Positions 40,432 to 50,071 of a stretch of DNA of 64,000 nucleotides are shown one piece after another. The notes below the pieces were generated by a model that saw only the letters and a list, made by a program, of their open reading frames with translations, did no database searches and had not been told where the DNA came from. The first letter of the stretch is position 1. Every line of letters begins with the position of its first letter. Location of the stretch: NCBI RefSeq assembly GCF_030160835.1, contig NZ_BSPC01000005.1:124001-188000 (forward strand), written 5' to 3'. The translations under genes and the position numbers were made by a program. This DNA is from Labrys miyagiensis. Its GTDB lineage: Bacteria; Pseudomonadota; Alphaproteobacteria; Rhizobiales; Labraceae.

Positions 40432-40692
40432 ATGCAAAAAAGCCTCTTCACGGCAGAGCAGCAAATCTTGCAGAGCATGCTGCGGGAGGCTCGCCGCGCG
40501 GCTGGCAAGACACAAGCTGAGCTTGCTGACGCACTGGGGCGGCCACAATCCTTCGTGGCGAAATACGAGGTTGGTGAGCGCCGCCTCGACGTGGTCGAAC
40601 TGATCGTGGTTCTTCGTGCGCTGGAACTGGCGTCGCCTCAGTTTATTGCGGATCTGGAAAAGCAGTTCCGGCGCCAAGACGAGCAGGCTTAG
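40432..40692 (+). CDS. XRE-family helix-turn-helix regulator
   Basis: An 86-residue protein that is almost entirely an HTH domain: LREARRAAGKTQAELADALGRPQSFVAKYEVGERRLDVVELI, the standard Cro/C1 or controller-protein pattern. Its start lies 89 bp from that of the divergent nuclease-like gene, so it probably regulates that gene. Confidence 0.88.
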   Translation: MQKSLFTAEQQILQSMLREARRAAGKTQAELADALGRPQSFVAKYEVGERRLDVVELIVVLRALELASPQFIADLEKQFRRQDEQA

Positions 40693-40776
40693 CAGATAAC
40701 ATGGCTTCAGGCTGGCCGCAGCAACACTGCACACGCAAACTTGAGGTAGAAGTTAGTTGGCTTATCGGTCGGTTCG

Positions 40777-41241
40777 TCATCGCACTGCTCGCCGGACAGA
40801 GCGATTATACGGTCCATGATTATTCTCGCCGGGATGCTGGCCCCCACCTTTCCATTCGTCCGACACCAGCCACTCTTCGAAATAGAAGAGCCAAGTCGCG
40901 GCCCAAGGCACGAACGTCTGATCAATCCGCATCGTGCCGGTCCACTCCTGCGTTCCCGGGAGGATCAGGCATAGGCGCAACGGGTTATGTTAGACATGAG
41001 GCAGCGGCCGACCGTCGGCGAGTTTCAAAAGGTCAGGCTTAATGACGAACACCTCGGGCACCTCGCTGCGACCGAAGGTGACGCGCACCAGATATTCTCG
41101 ACTGAGCGGCGTCGGCCTTACGTGATACTCCCACACCAATCCGGTGGCACACAGCCGTCCGATCCCGACACAAACCGGGTTGGCGCGCAGGAATATGAAC
41201 TGCTGCGCCGGTGTCAAATCAGGGCGGCGACCGGGTCGCAC
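40777..41241 (-). pseudogene. E2-like (ubiquitin-conjugating fold) protein gene with in-frame stop
   Basis: Starting at GTG 41,241, one frame reads through 154 codons with a single TAA at 40,990-40,992. The codon before it ends the segment GRPLPHV and the next segment reads HNPLRLCLILPGTQEW. The whole matches the short prokaryotic E2-like family associated with CBASS: candidate catalytic Cys in LRLCLILP, then FVPWAATWLFYFEEWL and the WKGGGQHP ending. A Tyr or other codon is normally expected where the TAA is. No cyclic-nucleotide synthase gene is nearby. It follows the OLD-like gene by 2 bp. Confidence 0.6.
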
Positions 41242-41243
41242 AC

Positions 41244-42188
41244 CTAGTCTCCAAAAAACGTATTCGGCCGCACCTGGGTGGCGTTCGCCTGTGTCGTCAG
41301 CGTCAGGCCGACCGCCGGCGCCACATAGAGTTTGCTGCCTACCCGCGCTTGAGACACCGTCTGCGTCCTTGAATCCATCACTGTTCCGACAATTGAATTA
41401 CCCAGGCTTTTGCCGAGGCTACTCGCAATGAGATCGACGCCTTCCAGGTCCCGCAGGCCCTCAAAGTCGGCCAAGGCCTTCCCGTGCCAGGCGTAGAACG
41501 CTGTCACCCGTCCCGGCTCCGTATTCCAGCGCTCCGCGAAGTTCTCGCCGATCGTGGTCTCGTTCGCGACAACATAATGCCGGCGGCCATTCACAAACGG
41601 CCGCTCAACGAAGTGCGGCATCATCCGGATGGTCTCGATCACAACATCTAGTTCAGAGTCGAAAGGGAAGCTCAAGACGCAATACTCGTACGCCTGTGCG
41701 GCTAGATAATCGCGAAGTGTGCGTGGTGACGGATGATAGTCTGCCCCACCGTTGGCTCCAGGACGGATGTTCGCGCGAGCCCGTTCGCGTGCCTCCCGGA
41801 AGTTTGCGAGGAGCGTCGTGACGTCGGTCACCCCGAACTCGACACGCAGGCCGACCAGCGTCCCTTCCCAGGCGAGGCTTGGCAACAGATCGACGACGCG
41901 GTGGAGATCTGGAGCGTCGACGTGAAACCAGACGTCGAGTGAAATTGTCGGTAGGATCGCGCCGTCCACGCCGTAACCAAAGGCATCCATTGTCGCCCAA
42001 CATTCAGCGCTGAAGTCGTGAACCGAAAAGCGCTCGCGAGACGCCGCCATGAAAAGCTGCAGAGCATGCGAAGCCGACGTCTTTCCGCTATTGTTCGCGC
42101 CAACAAAAATTGAGATGTCAGATGCTAGATCGATCTGTACATCTCTTAGGCGTCGGAAGTTTTGAATCCGCAAAGTCTCAATATGCAT
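41244..42188 (-). CDS. OLD-like AAA ATPase, C-terminally shortened
   Basis: A 314-residue protein beginning MHIETLRIQNFRRLRDVQIDL and with Walker A GANNSGKT at 30-37, the hallmark of the AAA_15/OLD and RecF-like ATPases of phage defence. Full OLD proteins run to about 550-650 residues with an ABC signature, Walker B and Toprim domain; none of these is visible here. The final ~30 residues (SKLYVAPAVGLTLTTQ...) look unlike the rest, so the 3' end may be a fusion junction. It is tightly linked to the E2-like gene and divergent from the BREX operon. Confidence 0.65.
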   Translation of the reverse strand: MHIETLRIQNFRRLRDVQIDLASDISIFVGANNSGKTSASHALQLFMAASRERFSVHDFSAECWATMDAFGYGVDGAILPTISLDVWFHVDAPDLHRVVDLLPSLAWEGTLVGLRVEFGVTDVTTLLANFREARERARANIRPGANGGADYHPSPRTLRDYLAAQAYEYCVLSFPFDSELDVVIETIRMMPHFVERPFVNGRRHYVVANETTIGENFAERWNTEPGRVTAFYAWHGKALADFEGLRDLEGVDLIASSLGKSLGNSIVGTVMDSRTQTVSQARVGSKLYVAPAVGLTLTTQANATQVRPNTFFGD

Positions 42189-42372
42189 GATTTTTATTCC
42201 CCGTTACGCACACAATAGAGGCGTAACCCCTGTCTCTCCAAAGCAATCCTATTTCCGCCTCTTTCCCACCCGAGATGTCAGTGGAAATCGCCAGCGCCCG
42301 ACGAATTGAAATGGCGAAACCCGGCAAATTCTGGCATCTGTTGCCCTCCTTTCCAAAGAAGGGGACCGGTCT

Positions 42373-42567
42373 ATGCCGGATGAAATCCTAACGCTGCCGG
42401 AGGTGGCCCAATTGCTCAAGGTCGCTGAAAAGACTGTCTACACCATGGCTCAGAAGGGCCAGCTTCCCGCTTTCAAGGTGGGAGGGCAGTGGCGATTTCA
42501 GCGCGTCGATATTGATCAATGGATCGAACAACAGAAGGCAAGCATCCGAGATGGGGGAAGGAGCTGA
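42373..42567 (+). CDS. Small excisionase-type HTH protein heading the BREX operon
   Basis: A 64-residue protein, essentially one MerR/AlpA-like HTH: LTLPEVAQLLKVAEKTVYTMAQKGQLPAFKVGGQWRFQRVDIDQWIEQQ. GGGG lies upstream of the ATG. It precedes brxE by 92 bp on the same strand and is divergent from the OLD-like gene. Many BREX loci start with a regulator, so this is probably the operon's regulator, though it is not of the WYL BrxR type. Confidence 0.8.
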   Translation: MPDEILTLPEVAQLLKVAEKTVYTMAQKGQLPAFKVGGQWRFQRVDIDQWIEQQKASIRDGGRS

Positions 42568-42659
42568 ATGGCTGTCCTTTGCCGCTTGGAATCACCCATT
42601 GTACCAAAGATCGGTTTCGGTCTGCACTCTCTTGCCTGCTGTATCAGGGTCGCCCGCCA

Positions 42660-43226
42660 ATGATGAAGGCTGGAATTGATTATGATCGACTGTTGAAGTT
42701 GAGATTGGTCGTCGCGAGAGTTGGCGAGATGGATCTCGCCAAATGGTGGAACACTCGCGGACAGCTCAGTCGGCTTGGAAGTGCGGCGGTACGGCGCGGA
42801 TTCCCACGCACCCACTATTTTGCCCAGGCGCGATCCGTATTCGCGGTCGCAGGTTTTCGCTGTCGTGAAGTTTTCGATCCGCCGCAAAGCGTCACCCTCT
42901 GGCAACTGCCTGAAGCGGTGGAGGAGGAATTCGAGACGCATTGGGAACGTTGGCTTGATCAGGCAGACGAGTGGAAGCCGCTCTTCCTGGAACTTGAGGC
43001 ACTGAAAGCGACCGAGCTTAAGACGGCGCTCCAATCTTTTGATCTGATCACTGACGAAGATTCCGAGCGGTTCTCACGTTTGCGTCGCTCGGCCGAGGGG
43101 CGCGCAGTGCCGTTGCCTGCTTCGTTTGCCGATACAAACCAGGACATCGCTTCCCTTGCGCTCGGATTTGCGTGTGGTGAGCCCGGCGCGCTGGCCGTCC
43201 CATACGCGCGACTGGACAACGCATGA
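42660..43226 (+). CDS. brxE: BrxE-like BREX protein
   Basis: A 188-residue protein (ATG 42,660; a second ATG follows at once). The sequence LRLVVARVGEMDLAKWWNTRGQLSRLGSAAVRRGFPRTHYFAQARSVFAVA resembles BrxE, a small protein of unknown function described in type 6 BREX loci. It shares an ATGA stop/start with brxA. The attribution rests on my recollection of the family and on the operon position, so the type label is provisional. Confidence 0.65.
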   Translation: MMKAGIDYDRLLKLRLVVARVGEMDLAKWWNTRGQLSRLGSAAVRRGFPRTHYFAQARSVFAVAGFRCREVFDPPQSVTLWQLPEAVEEEFETHWERWLDQADEWKPLFLELEALKATELKTALQSFDLITDEDSERFSRLRRSAEGRAVPLPASFADTNQDIASLALGFACGEPGALAVPYARLDNA

Positions 43227-44008
43227 AGGCGCCGGACCGGTCCCACGTCGCTTCGTCGTTCACTCTCATTAAGGGAGCCATGATCGATGAAACGTATGCG
43301 GTTTTCGCGGCATGGGATTTCGGCGCTTCGAAGAAGGAGAATCTCGATCGTTTGAAACGCGAGAACTTCATCGGTGCTGGTACGGCCACTTGGCTTCGTG
43401 ACCTCGCAAAGGTGCTGAATCGCCGATTTGACCCAAGCGCTCGTGATCGCGCGCTGGTGCTCTTGGCGAAGAATGGCTGCCCCATCGAAGAATGGAAGCC
43501 GATTCTGCTTTGGCATATGACCCGCGACGAATTCTTGCTTCGCGACTTTCTGACCAACTGGCTTTTCCCGGAGTTTGTTTCGGGAGCCTATCGTGTGCGG
43601 TCGGAAGACCTCCACGCGCATCTTCGAAGCGTGGGCCTTCGAGGTGGTGCCACCGAACATGCTTGGAGCGAGACGACGCTGAACCGCGTCGCGGTCGCAT
43701 TGCTCAAGATGGCGGTTGATTTTGACTTGCTCCGCGGAAGCGTTGTCAAAGAATTTGTCAGCTATCATTTGCCTGAGCGGAGCTTTCTTTACCTCCTCTA
43801 TGTTCTTCGCGAAAAGATGCAGAGCCCGGGAAAAGTCCTCGCGTCGGAAGACTGGCGGATGTTCCTGATGCAGCCTTCAGATGTTGAGCGGGAGCTCCTT
43901 CGGCTTCATCAATATCGGAAGCTGGACTACCAGATCGCCGGCAGCATCGTCCAACTCACGCTGCCCTTCGCCAATGCCTGCGAGTATGCGGAAAGGATGG
44001 TGGCATGA
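43223..44008 (+). CDS. brxA: BREX protein BrxA (DUF1819)
   Basis: A 261-residue protein of the DUF1819 family, proposed to be a NusB-like nucleic-acid-binding component of BREX. Markers are the SFTLIKGAMIDETYAVFAAWDFGASKKENLDRL N-terminus and the C-terminal LEASEDWRMFLM-like segment (here LASEDWRMFLMQPSDVERELLRLHQYRKLDYQIAGSI). It overlaps brxE and brxB by 4 bp each (ATGA), so translation is coupled. Confidence 0.85.
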   Translation: MKAPDRSHVASSFTLIKGAMIDETYAVFAAWDFGASKKENLDRLKRENFIGAGTATWLRDLAKVLNRRFDPSARDRALVLLAKNGCPIEEWKPILLWHMTRDEFLLRDFLTNWLFPEFVSGAYRVRSEDLHAHLRSVGLRGGATEHAWSETTLNRVAVALLKMAVDFDLLRGSVVKEFVSYHLPERSFLYLLYVLREKMQSPGKVLASEDWRMFLMQPSDVERELLRLHQYRKLDYQIAGSIVQLTLPFANACEYAERMVA

Positions 44009-44580
44009 GCGATCTCGTACACCGCATCAAGACGAGCCTCGAACCCATACTCGAGCTGGCTGACCCGCGTGAGCGCATAAGCGCTTACCACGACATGCCT
44101 TACGCGCTCTGCCGCTATGAACCCGAAGAGGAGTTCGAGCTACGCAAACAAATCTCCCTGCTCGATACCCGGCTTACTCAAAAGGGAAAGCGCGTAAGCC
44201 GCATCTCATTGGCTCAGTGTCTTGATGAGGCAATGAGATCTCAGAGACCGCTCGAAGATTGGTTCGCAGCGGAGCGTGAGCAGGGCACGGACACGATAGT
44301 CGAGACGGTGCATTCAGTCCTTTCGGAGTACGCGCCCCTGGTTGATCTCGTGGCTGCGCGGATGCCTGACGATCCCGACCCGCTTAGCGATGTCGTCTTC
44401 ATCATGCGGACCGGCGCCTTGTTCCCCGTCTACCGCACATTCTCATTGTTGGAGCAGCTGAAGGGACGGGTCACCGTGCCCGCGGTCTTGTTCTACCCAG
44501 GCGATCTCGACGGTGCCGCCGGGCTCCGGTTCATGGGCGTGCTCGCAGCCGAGCATAACTATCGCCCAAAAATCTTTTGA
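44005..44580 (+). CDS. brxB: BREX protein BrxB (DUF1788)
   Basis: A 191-residue protein of the DUF1788 family. The C-terminal signature FIMRTGALFPVYRTFSLLEQLKGRVTVPAVLFYPG ... LRFMGV is diagnostic. BrxB is required for BREX function but its activity is unknown. It is coupled to brxA by an ATGA overlap and is 10 bp upstream of brxC. Confidence 0.9.
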   Translation: MSDLVHRIKTSLEPILELADPRERISAYHDMPYALCRYEPEEEFELRKQISLLDTRLTQKGKRVSRISLAQCLDEAMRSQRPLEDWFAAEREQGTDTIVETVHSVLSEYAPLVDLVAARMPDDPDPLSDVVFIMRTGALFPVYRTFSLLEQLKGRVTVPAVLFYPGDLDGAAGLRFMGVLAAEHNYRPKIF

Positions 44581-44590
44581 CGGGATTTCA

Positions 44591-47500
44591 ATGATGGCCA
44601 ACGAACCGATCAAAAGTCTTTTTGCAAATGACATTCATCGTCGCATCGAGGAAGTCATCAAGGTCGATCAGACCAGCGATGACATCCTACGCGACGAAAT
44701 CAATGAGTACGTGGTGACCGACGCCATTCGGTCCCACTACACCAATATTTTCGACGCCTTTCGCGAGACCCCGAACAAGCCGCACGAGGGCATCGCGATC
44801 TGGGTGTCCGGCTTCTTCGGCTCGGGTAAATCCAGCTTTGCGAAGATGCTGGGTCTATCGATCGAGAACCGCGCTGTCGCGGGAATTCCTGCCGGTAATC
44901 GGTTCGCTCAAAGAGCTGGCGACAACAAGCTTCAAGTCCTCCTAAAGGCGATAAACGAGCAGATTCCTACCCACGCCGTTATCTTCGATGTCTCGACTGA
45001 TCGAGGGATTAGGAGCGGGAACCAGTCTCTCACCGAGATCATGTACGGTCTTTTCCTTCAGAGCCTTGGCTATGCCAAAGATCTCGACCTCTCCGAATTG
45101 GAAATCGCCCTTGAAGAGAAGGGCCAACTTGAGGGGTTTGAGGCCGAGTATGGTCGTCTCTTCCAGAAGGAATGGTCATTCGAGAAAGGCAAAGTTGCCT
45201 TCGCTCTCAGTGAGGCGAGCCGGGTTCTACACAGCCTCGATCCCGAGACGTACCCCATGGCCGACTCCTGGGTAAAGGCAGTCAAAAACAAGGCTGACAT
45301 CTCTCCCGGGAAACTGGCGGAGCGCGCCAATGAATTGATGAAGCGCCGGCGACCTGGCCAAGCTCTCATGTTCGTCGTTGACGAAGTCGGCCAGTTCGTT
45401 GCTCGCGATATACAAAAGATGCTCGACCTACAGGCCGTTGTTCAGAGCCTCGGCGTCAAAGGTCGAGGCAAACACTGGATCGTCGTCACTTCGCAAGAGA
45501 AACTTGGCGAGCTCGTCAGCGGCCTCGACGATAAGAAGATCGAGCTTGCCCGCCTCATGGACCGCTTCCCTCTTCAGGTTCATTTGGAGCCGTCGGACAT
45601 CTCCGAGGTCACCAGCCGACGAGTTCTGTCGAAAAATGCCCCTGCGCAGAAGACGTTGGGAGAGCTATTTGACCAGCATCGCGGAAGGTTCACGGAGCAC
45701 ACCCGTCTCACCGCCGATATCAAACTACCGGAGCTCACGCGTGACAGTTTCATAGATCTCTACCCTCTGCTGCCATATCAGATTGATCTGATCATCCAGG
45801 TCGTCTCGGGGCTTCGGACGCAAGGCGGCGCGAGCAAGCACGTGGGCGGCGCGAACCGCACCATCATCAAGCTGGCCCAGCAGCTGCTCATCAATCCGGC
45901 CGTCAATCTTGCAGACCAGCCAATCGGCTCCGTAGCCAGGCTCGATCAGGTCTACGACCTCGTCGAGGGCAACATTGGCTCTGAGGTCCGGGCGAAGATC
46001 TCCGCCATATCCAAGGAACTTGAACATCCGCTCGCGCAGCCGGTCGCCAAGGTGATTTGCCTGCTGCAATACGTGAAGAGCGTTCACCGCACGGCGGAAA
46101 ACATCTCAGCGGCGCTCCATCCCGGTGTCGCCGGGGATTCCCAGCTTGCCGCGGTGAAGGACGCACTTCGTCAGCTTGAGGCCGCCAACAAGGTTCGTCT
46201 CGGCGACGACGGATATCGGATTCCGACGCCGGCGGAAGACGATTGGGAGCGCATTCGCAACGGGATCAGCCCGAAGCCGGGCGATGCACATCGAATCTAC
46301 TCCGAGGTACTGGCCGCTTTCTGGCAGCCGCAGCCAACCCACACGCTCTTTGACACCAAGACGTTCAAAGCGGGTCTCTCCATCCATGGCCGAGAGATCG
46401 TCGATGGCGACATGATGTTCCACGTTCAGCTCGCTGAAGTTGGCGCATCCTTCCAGGCACTGGCGACGGAACTGCGTGCGCGTAGCCAACAGGAGCGCAA
46501 GAGCGTGTTTTGGGCTGTCGCGCTCAACGACGCGATAGACCGAGAAACTGTCGAACTCTTCCGCTCCAAAGAGATGCTGGCCAGGAAGGAACGTGAAGCC
46601 AAAACGGCGGACGAAACCGCGCTCATCGGCGAAGAGAAAATCCGGCAGAGGCGGCACCAGGACGAATTGCGCCGGCTAATAAAGGCCGCCTGCCTGGCCG
46701 GCAGCGTCAGCTTCCGCGGCAATGACCGAAGCCCCGACGATCGGGCCGTCGACATGGGCAAGAGCGCGGCTGACATCCTGAGCGATGTGCTTCCGGAGGT
46801 ATTCGATCGCTTCAAGGAAGCCGCCGCCAAGCCTGCCGACGTGAAGAAAGGCGTCGATGCGCTGTTTACCGCGGAGAACCTCCAAGGTCTGCCGTCGGTA
46901 TTCGGTACGCTCGGGCTCTTGCGCGATGAAAAGGGGAAGACCGTCTTCCGCGTTGAAAGTGGCGCCCTTGCTGAGGTGCTGTCGCGGATCGAGGAGCGCG
47001 CCAATTACGGGGACACCGCGAGCGGCCGGTTCCTCGCGGACGAGCTGGCGAAAGAGCCCTTCGGTTGGGACTTCGAAGTTGTGCGGTTGCTTGCGCTCTC
47101 ATTGCTACGGGCCGGAAAGATTCAGGCGACCAGCAAAGGCCAGACGATCGACTCCGCGACAGGGATCGAAGCCCGCGACACTTTCTCGAACAACAATTTT
47201 TTCCGTCAGGCCTCGTTCCGACCGAAAAAGGGCATCGAGTTCGAGGAACTTGTGAAGGCCTCGGAGGCCTTCCGGGACACGTTTGGAAGCGAAGTCCGGG
47301 AGCTCAACGCCGGAGCCATCGTGTCCGAGCTTCGCAAGGAGATCGCGCGGCATGAGGACCCGGTTGCCTCAGCGCACGGCCAGCTCATCGCATCGCGACT
47401 CCCCGGCGCTACGGTCCTCGAGGGCGCCATCGGTCAGATGAAGGCGGTCCTGCGCGGTTCAGAGGACAACGCGATCGCGACGTTCAACGCGTCGCACCGG

Positions 47501-48136
47501 TCGATCAAGGATGCAATCAAACGCGCGACCGAGCTTGACCAAGCCCTTTCGGAGCCTCGCTTGCGGGACCTTGATCGGGCGCGCGATGCGCTGAGGTTCG
47601 CCTGGCCCTTCCTGCGCGGTGAGTCCGATGTCAGCGAGGATCTCCGAGCCAAGGCGGCGGGGCTTGAAGACCTCCTGGCACGGGAGACCTTTTACCGGGA
47701 GTTGCCTTCTATTGACCAACATGCCTCGGCAATCGACGCTGAGTACGCGCGCCGTTTTGACGAAGCGTTGGAAGCCCGGATCGCCGCCTACACTCAAGCC
47801 ATTGACCGGCTGGCGCATACGCCTGGCTGGGATGGAATTGACCAGGACCAGCAGCAGAAGCTGGCGGCTCCGTTGGAGCGCGGAATGACGCGGGACCAGG
47901 AGCGGGTGCCAATTCCTCAGCTCCGCTCGGAGCTGGATGCCTGCGAGACGCGTCTTCAAGACGCCGTCGCGGAGTTGCACCGCATTGTCGATGGTGATCG
48001 GGTCGCGACGGTGAGGCTAGGTGGCTATTTCTCTGGAGGGGTTGAGACCGAGGAACAGCTTGATGCCGCCCTCGCCGGCATTCGGGAGGAATGTTCGCGC
48101 CTGATCGGCACCGGCAAGAAGGTGATCGTTCAGTGA
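44591..48136 (+). CDS. brxC: BREX P-loop protein BrxC (DUF499-like)
   Basis: A 1181-residue large ATPase core component of BREX. The N-terminus MMANEPIKSLFANDIHRRIEEVIKVDQ is typical, and the Walker A is GFFGSGKS at 74-81; a Walker B candidate is MFVVDEVGQF (about 257-266). A long helical C-terminal part follows. ATG 44,591 is chosen because it lies just after the brxB stop and aligns with known N-termini; longer upstream frames overlap brxB. Length matches known BrxC/PglY proteins. Confidence 0.93.
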   Translation: MMANEPIKSLFANDIHRRIEEVIKVDQTSDDILRDEINEYVVTDAIRSHYTNIFDAFRETPNKPHEGIAIWVSGFFGSGKSSFAKMLGLSIENRAVAGIPAGNRFAQRAGDNKLQVLLKAINEQIPTHAVIFDVSTDRGIRSGNQSLTEIMYGLFLQSLGYAKDLDLSELEIALEEKGQLEGFEAEYGRLFQKEWSFEKGKVAFALSEASRVLHSLDPETYPMADSWVKAVKNKADISPGKLAERANELMKRRRPGQALMFVVDEVGQFVARDIQKMLDLQAVVQSLGVKGRGKHWIVVTSQEKLGELVSGLDDKKIELARLMDRFPLQVHLEPSDISEVTSRRVLSKNAPAQKTLGELFDQHRGRFTEHTRLTADIKLPELTRDSFIDLYPLLPYQIDLIIQVVSGLRTQGGASKHVGGANRTIIKLAQQLLINPAVNLADQPIGSVARLDQVYDLVEGNIGSEVRAKISAISKELEHPLAQPVAKVICLLQYVKSVHRTAENISAALHPGVAGDSQLAAVKDALRQLEAANKVRLGDDGYRIPTPAEDDWERIRNGISPKPGDAHRIYSEVLAAFWQPQPTHTLFDTKTFKAGLSIHGREIVDGDMMFHVQLAEVGASFQALATELRARSQQERKSVFWAVALNDAIDRETVELFRSKEMLARKEREAKTADETALIGEEKIRQRRHQDELRRLIKAACLAGSVSFRGNDRSPDDRAVDMGKSAADILSDVLPEVFDRFKEAAAKPADVKKGVDALFTAENLQGLPSVFGTLGLLRDEKGKTVFRVESGALAEVLSRIEERANYGDTASGRFLADELAKEPFGWDFEVVRLLALSLLRAGKIQATSKGQTIDSATGIEARDTFSNNNFFRQASFRPKKGIEFEELVKASEAFRDTFGSEVRELNAGAIVSELRKEIARHEDPVASAHGQLIASRLPGATVLEGAIGQMKAVLRGSEDNAIATFNASHRSIKDAIKRATELDQALSEPRLRDLDRARDALRFAWPFLRGESDVSEDLRAKAAGLEDLLARETFYRELPSIDQHASAIDAEYARRFDEALEARIAAYTQAIDRLAHTPGWDGIDQDQQQKLAAPLERGMTRDQERVPIPQLRSELDACETRLQDAVAELHRIVDGDRVATVRLGGYFSGGVETEEQLDAALAGIREECSRLIGTGKKVIVQ

Positions 48137-48148
48137 TCGGCGCACTCC

Positions 48149-50071
48149 ATGGATAAGACGACACGCAACGCCATTGAACGAGCAACCCAGCAGGCGCGGA
48201 AGCTGCTCGATGAGGATTTTTCGTCGCAACTCGAAGGGACATTCGATGTGCTGCGAAGCGGCGTCATCGCTCCGACAGGCGGTGCGCATCTTTCCTCCCG
48301 CCAGCAGTTTCAGCGGGACAAGATCGTCGCCACCGTTGAACACAAACGTGCCGCCGGGACGACGGCCGTAGAGGCGGTCACAGACTATGTCCGGGATTCC
48401 GCATTCACGACACTTAATCGCTTTGTCGCGCTCAAGATGCTGGAGGCGCGCCAACTGGTTCAGGAGTGCATCACGAAAGGCGAGCAGTCCGCCGGTTTCA
48501 GAGAGTTCTGCGGCATGGCACCAGGTGTGGCCCTGCTCCCCGATGCCGCAGGCTATCGCCTCTATGTTGAGAGCCTGTTCGATGAGTTCTCGACCGAAAT
48601 CAAAGTTCTGTTCGACCGCCGCGATGCCGCCTCCGTCCTGTGGCCCAAGCGCCAGACGTTCGAAGCGATGCTGACCATCCTTAACGCATCTGACCTGTCG
48701 GGGGTTTGGGGTGAGGATGAGACGATCGGGTGGGTCTACCAGTTCTTCAACAGCGGCGACGAGCGCAAGAAAATGCGCGACGATAGCCCGGCCCCGCGCA
48801 ATAGCCGCGAATTGGCCGTACGCAACCAGTTCTTCACTCCGCGATATGTTGTGCAATTTCTTGTCGATAACACGCTCGGCCACCTCTGGCTGGAGATGCA
48901 CGGAGAGAAAACGCGTCTGACAGGGATTTGCGAATACTTAGTGCGCTCCGCCGATGACTCGATCCACGCACGCCCTCGAAAGGATCCACGCGACCTTCGG
49001 AGTCTGGACCCTGCCTGCGGCTCGGGGCATTTCCTGCTCTACAGCTTCGACCTCATGCTGGTAATTTACGAGGAGGCATGGTTGGCGGAGGGTGCCGATC
49101 CGATAAGTGAGGCAACGGGCCGCTCGCTGCGCCAAGACTACCCCGACCTAACCGACCTCCGTAGAGCGGCCCCGAGGCTGATCGTTGAACATAATCTCTA
49201 CGGCGTGGATATCGACCCACGCTGTGCACAGATTGCGGCCTTGGCGCTATGGATGCGGGCGCAGCGGGCATGGAAGGAACTTGGCGTTAGCGCGTCCAAT
49301 CGACCGAGAATCCAGCGGACACATATCGTCGTGGCGGAATCAATGCCCGGCAATGATTCTCTCGTTGACGAATTCACTGCTCGTCTCGATCCCCCCCTGC
49401 TGCGCGACCTGTTGAAGAAAATGGTTGGAGAATGCCGACTGGCTGGCGAACTGGGCACGCTTCTTCGGGTGGAAGAGGGCATCGCCGGGGAGCTGCGTCG
49501 GGCTCGCGAGCAATTTCTAGAGCAACGAGGAACCACCGCATTCCTGCCTGGCCTGGAGCCGGAGGCGAAACAAGGGGCGCTCGACCTCTCAGGCATCGAT
49601 GACGACCGCTTTTTCCACGAGGCTGAAGCCAGGATAATCGAGGCACTACGAGCGTTCGCCGAGACGGCGTCTGACCGTTCCGGCGTGAGGCGGCGGTTGT
49701 TTGCAGGTGATGCCGCCCAGGGGATGGCCCTAATTGACGTGATTCGAACAAGATTTGACGTCGTCTTGATGAATCCGCCCTTTGGGGCATGCAGCGTTCC
49801 CGGCAGGAAGGAATTCGAAAAGAGTTACCCTCGGACGAAGAATGACGTTTACGCCGCCTTCGTGGAGCGTGGCATTGAGCTTCTTTACCCACGTGGGCGG
49901 CTCGGAGCCATAACCTCACGAACCGGCTTCTTTCTGTCTAGCTTCCGAAAATGGCGAGAGGAAATTTTGATGCCTAAGGCTCCGCCCACGGTCGTTGCCG
50001 ATTTAGGAGTTGGCGTGCTCGACGGTGCCATGGTTGAGACCGCCGCCTATTGTTTAGAGGCAGTAGTATGA
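48149..50071 (+). CDS. pglX: BREX adenine methyltransferase PglX, N-terminal part
   Basis: A 640-residue protein carrying the catalytic methyltransferase domain. SAM-binding motif I is DPACGSGHF at 287-295, and catalytic motif IV is NPPF at 542-545 with the FDVVLMNPPFG context. Motif order follows that of N6-adenine methyltransferases. The frame stops at 50,071 right after ETAAYCLEAVV, a point that is internal in normal ~1200-residue PglX proteins. The continuation is in the next frame, beginning with an ATG overlapping the stop as ATGA. PglX marks host DNA in BREX. Confidence 0.9.
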   Translation: MDKTTRNAIERATQQARKLLDEDFSSQLEGTFDVLRSGVIAPTGGAHLSSRQQFQRDKIVATVEHKRAAGTTAVEAVTDYVRDSAFTTLNRFVALKMLEARQLVQECITKGEQSAGFREFCGMAPGVALLPDAAGYRLYVESLFDEFSTEIKVLFDRRDAASVLWPKRQTFEAMLTILNASDLSGVWGEDETIGWVYQFFNSGDERKKMRDDSPAPRNSRELAVRNQFFTPRYVVQFLVDNTLGHLWLEMHGEKTRLTGICEYLVRSADDSIHARPRKDPRDLRSLDPACGSGHFLLYSFDLMLVIYEEAWLAEGADPISEATGRSLRQDYPDLTDLRRAAPRLIVEHNLYGVDIDPRCAQIAALALWMRAQRAWKELGVSASNRPRIQRTHIVVAESMPGNDSLVDEFTARLDPPLLRDLLKKMVGECRLAGELGTLLRVEEGIAGELRRAREQFLEQRGTTAFLPGLEPEAKQGALDLSGIDDDRFFHEAEARIIEALRAFAETASDRSGVRRRLFAGDAAQGMALIDVIRTRFDVVLMNPPFGACSVPGRKEFEKSYPRTKNDVYAAFVERGIELLYPRGRLGAITSRTGFFLSSFRKWREEILMPKAPPTVVADLGVGVLDGAMVETAAYCLEAVV

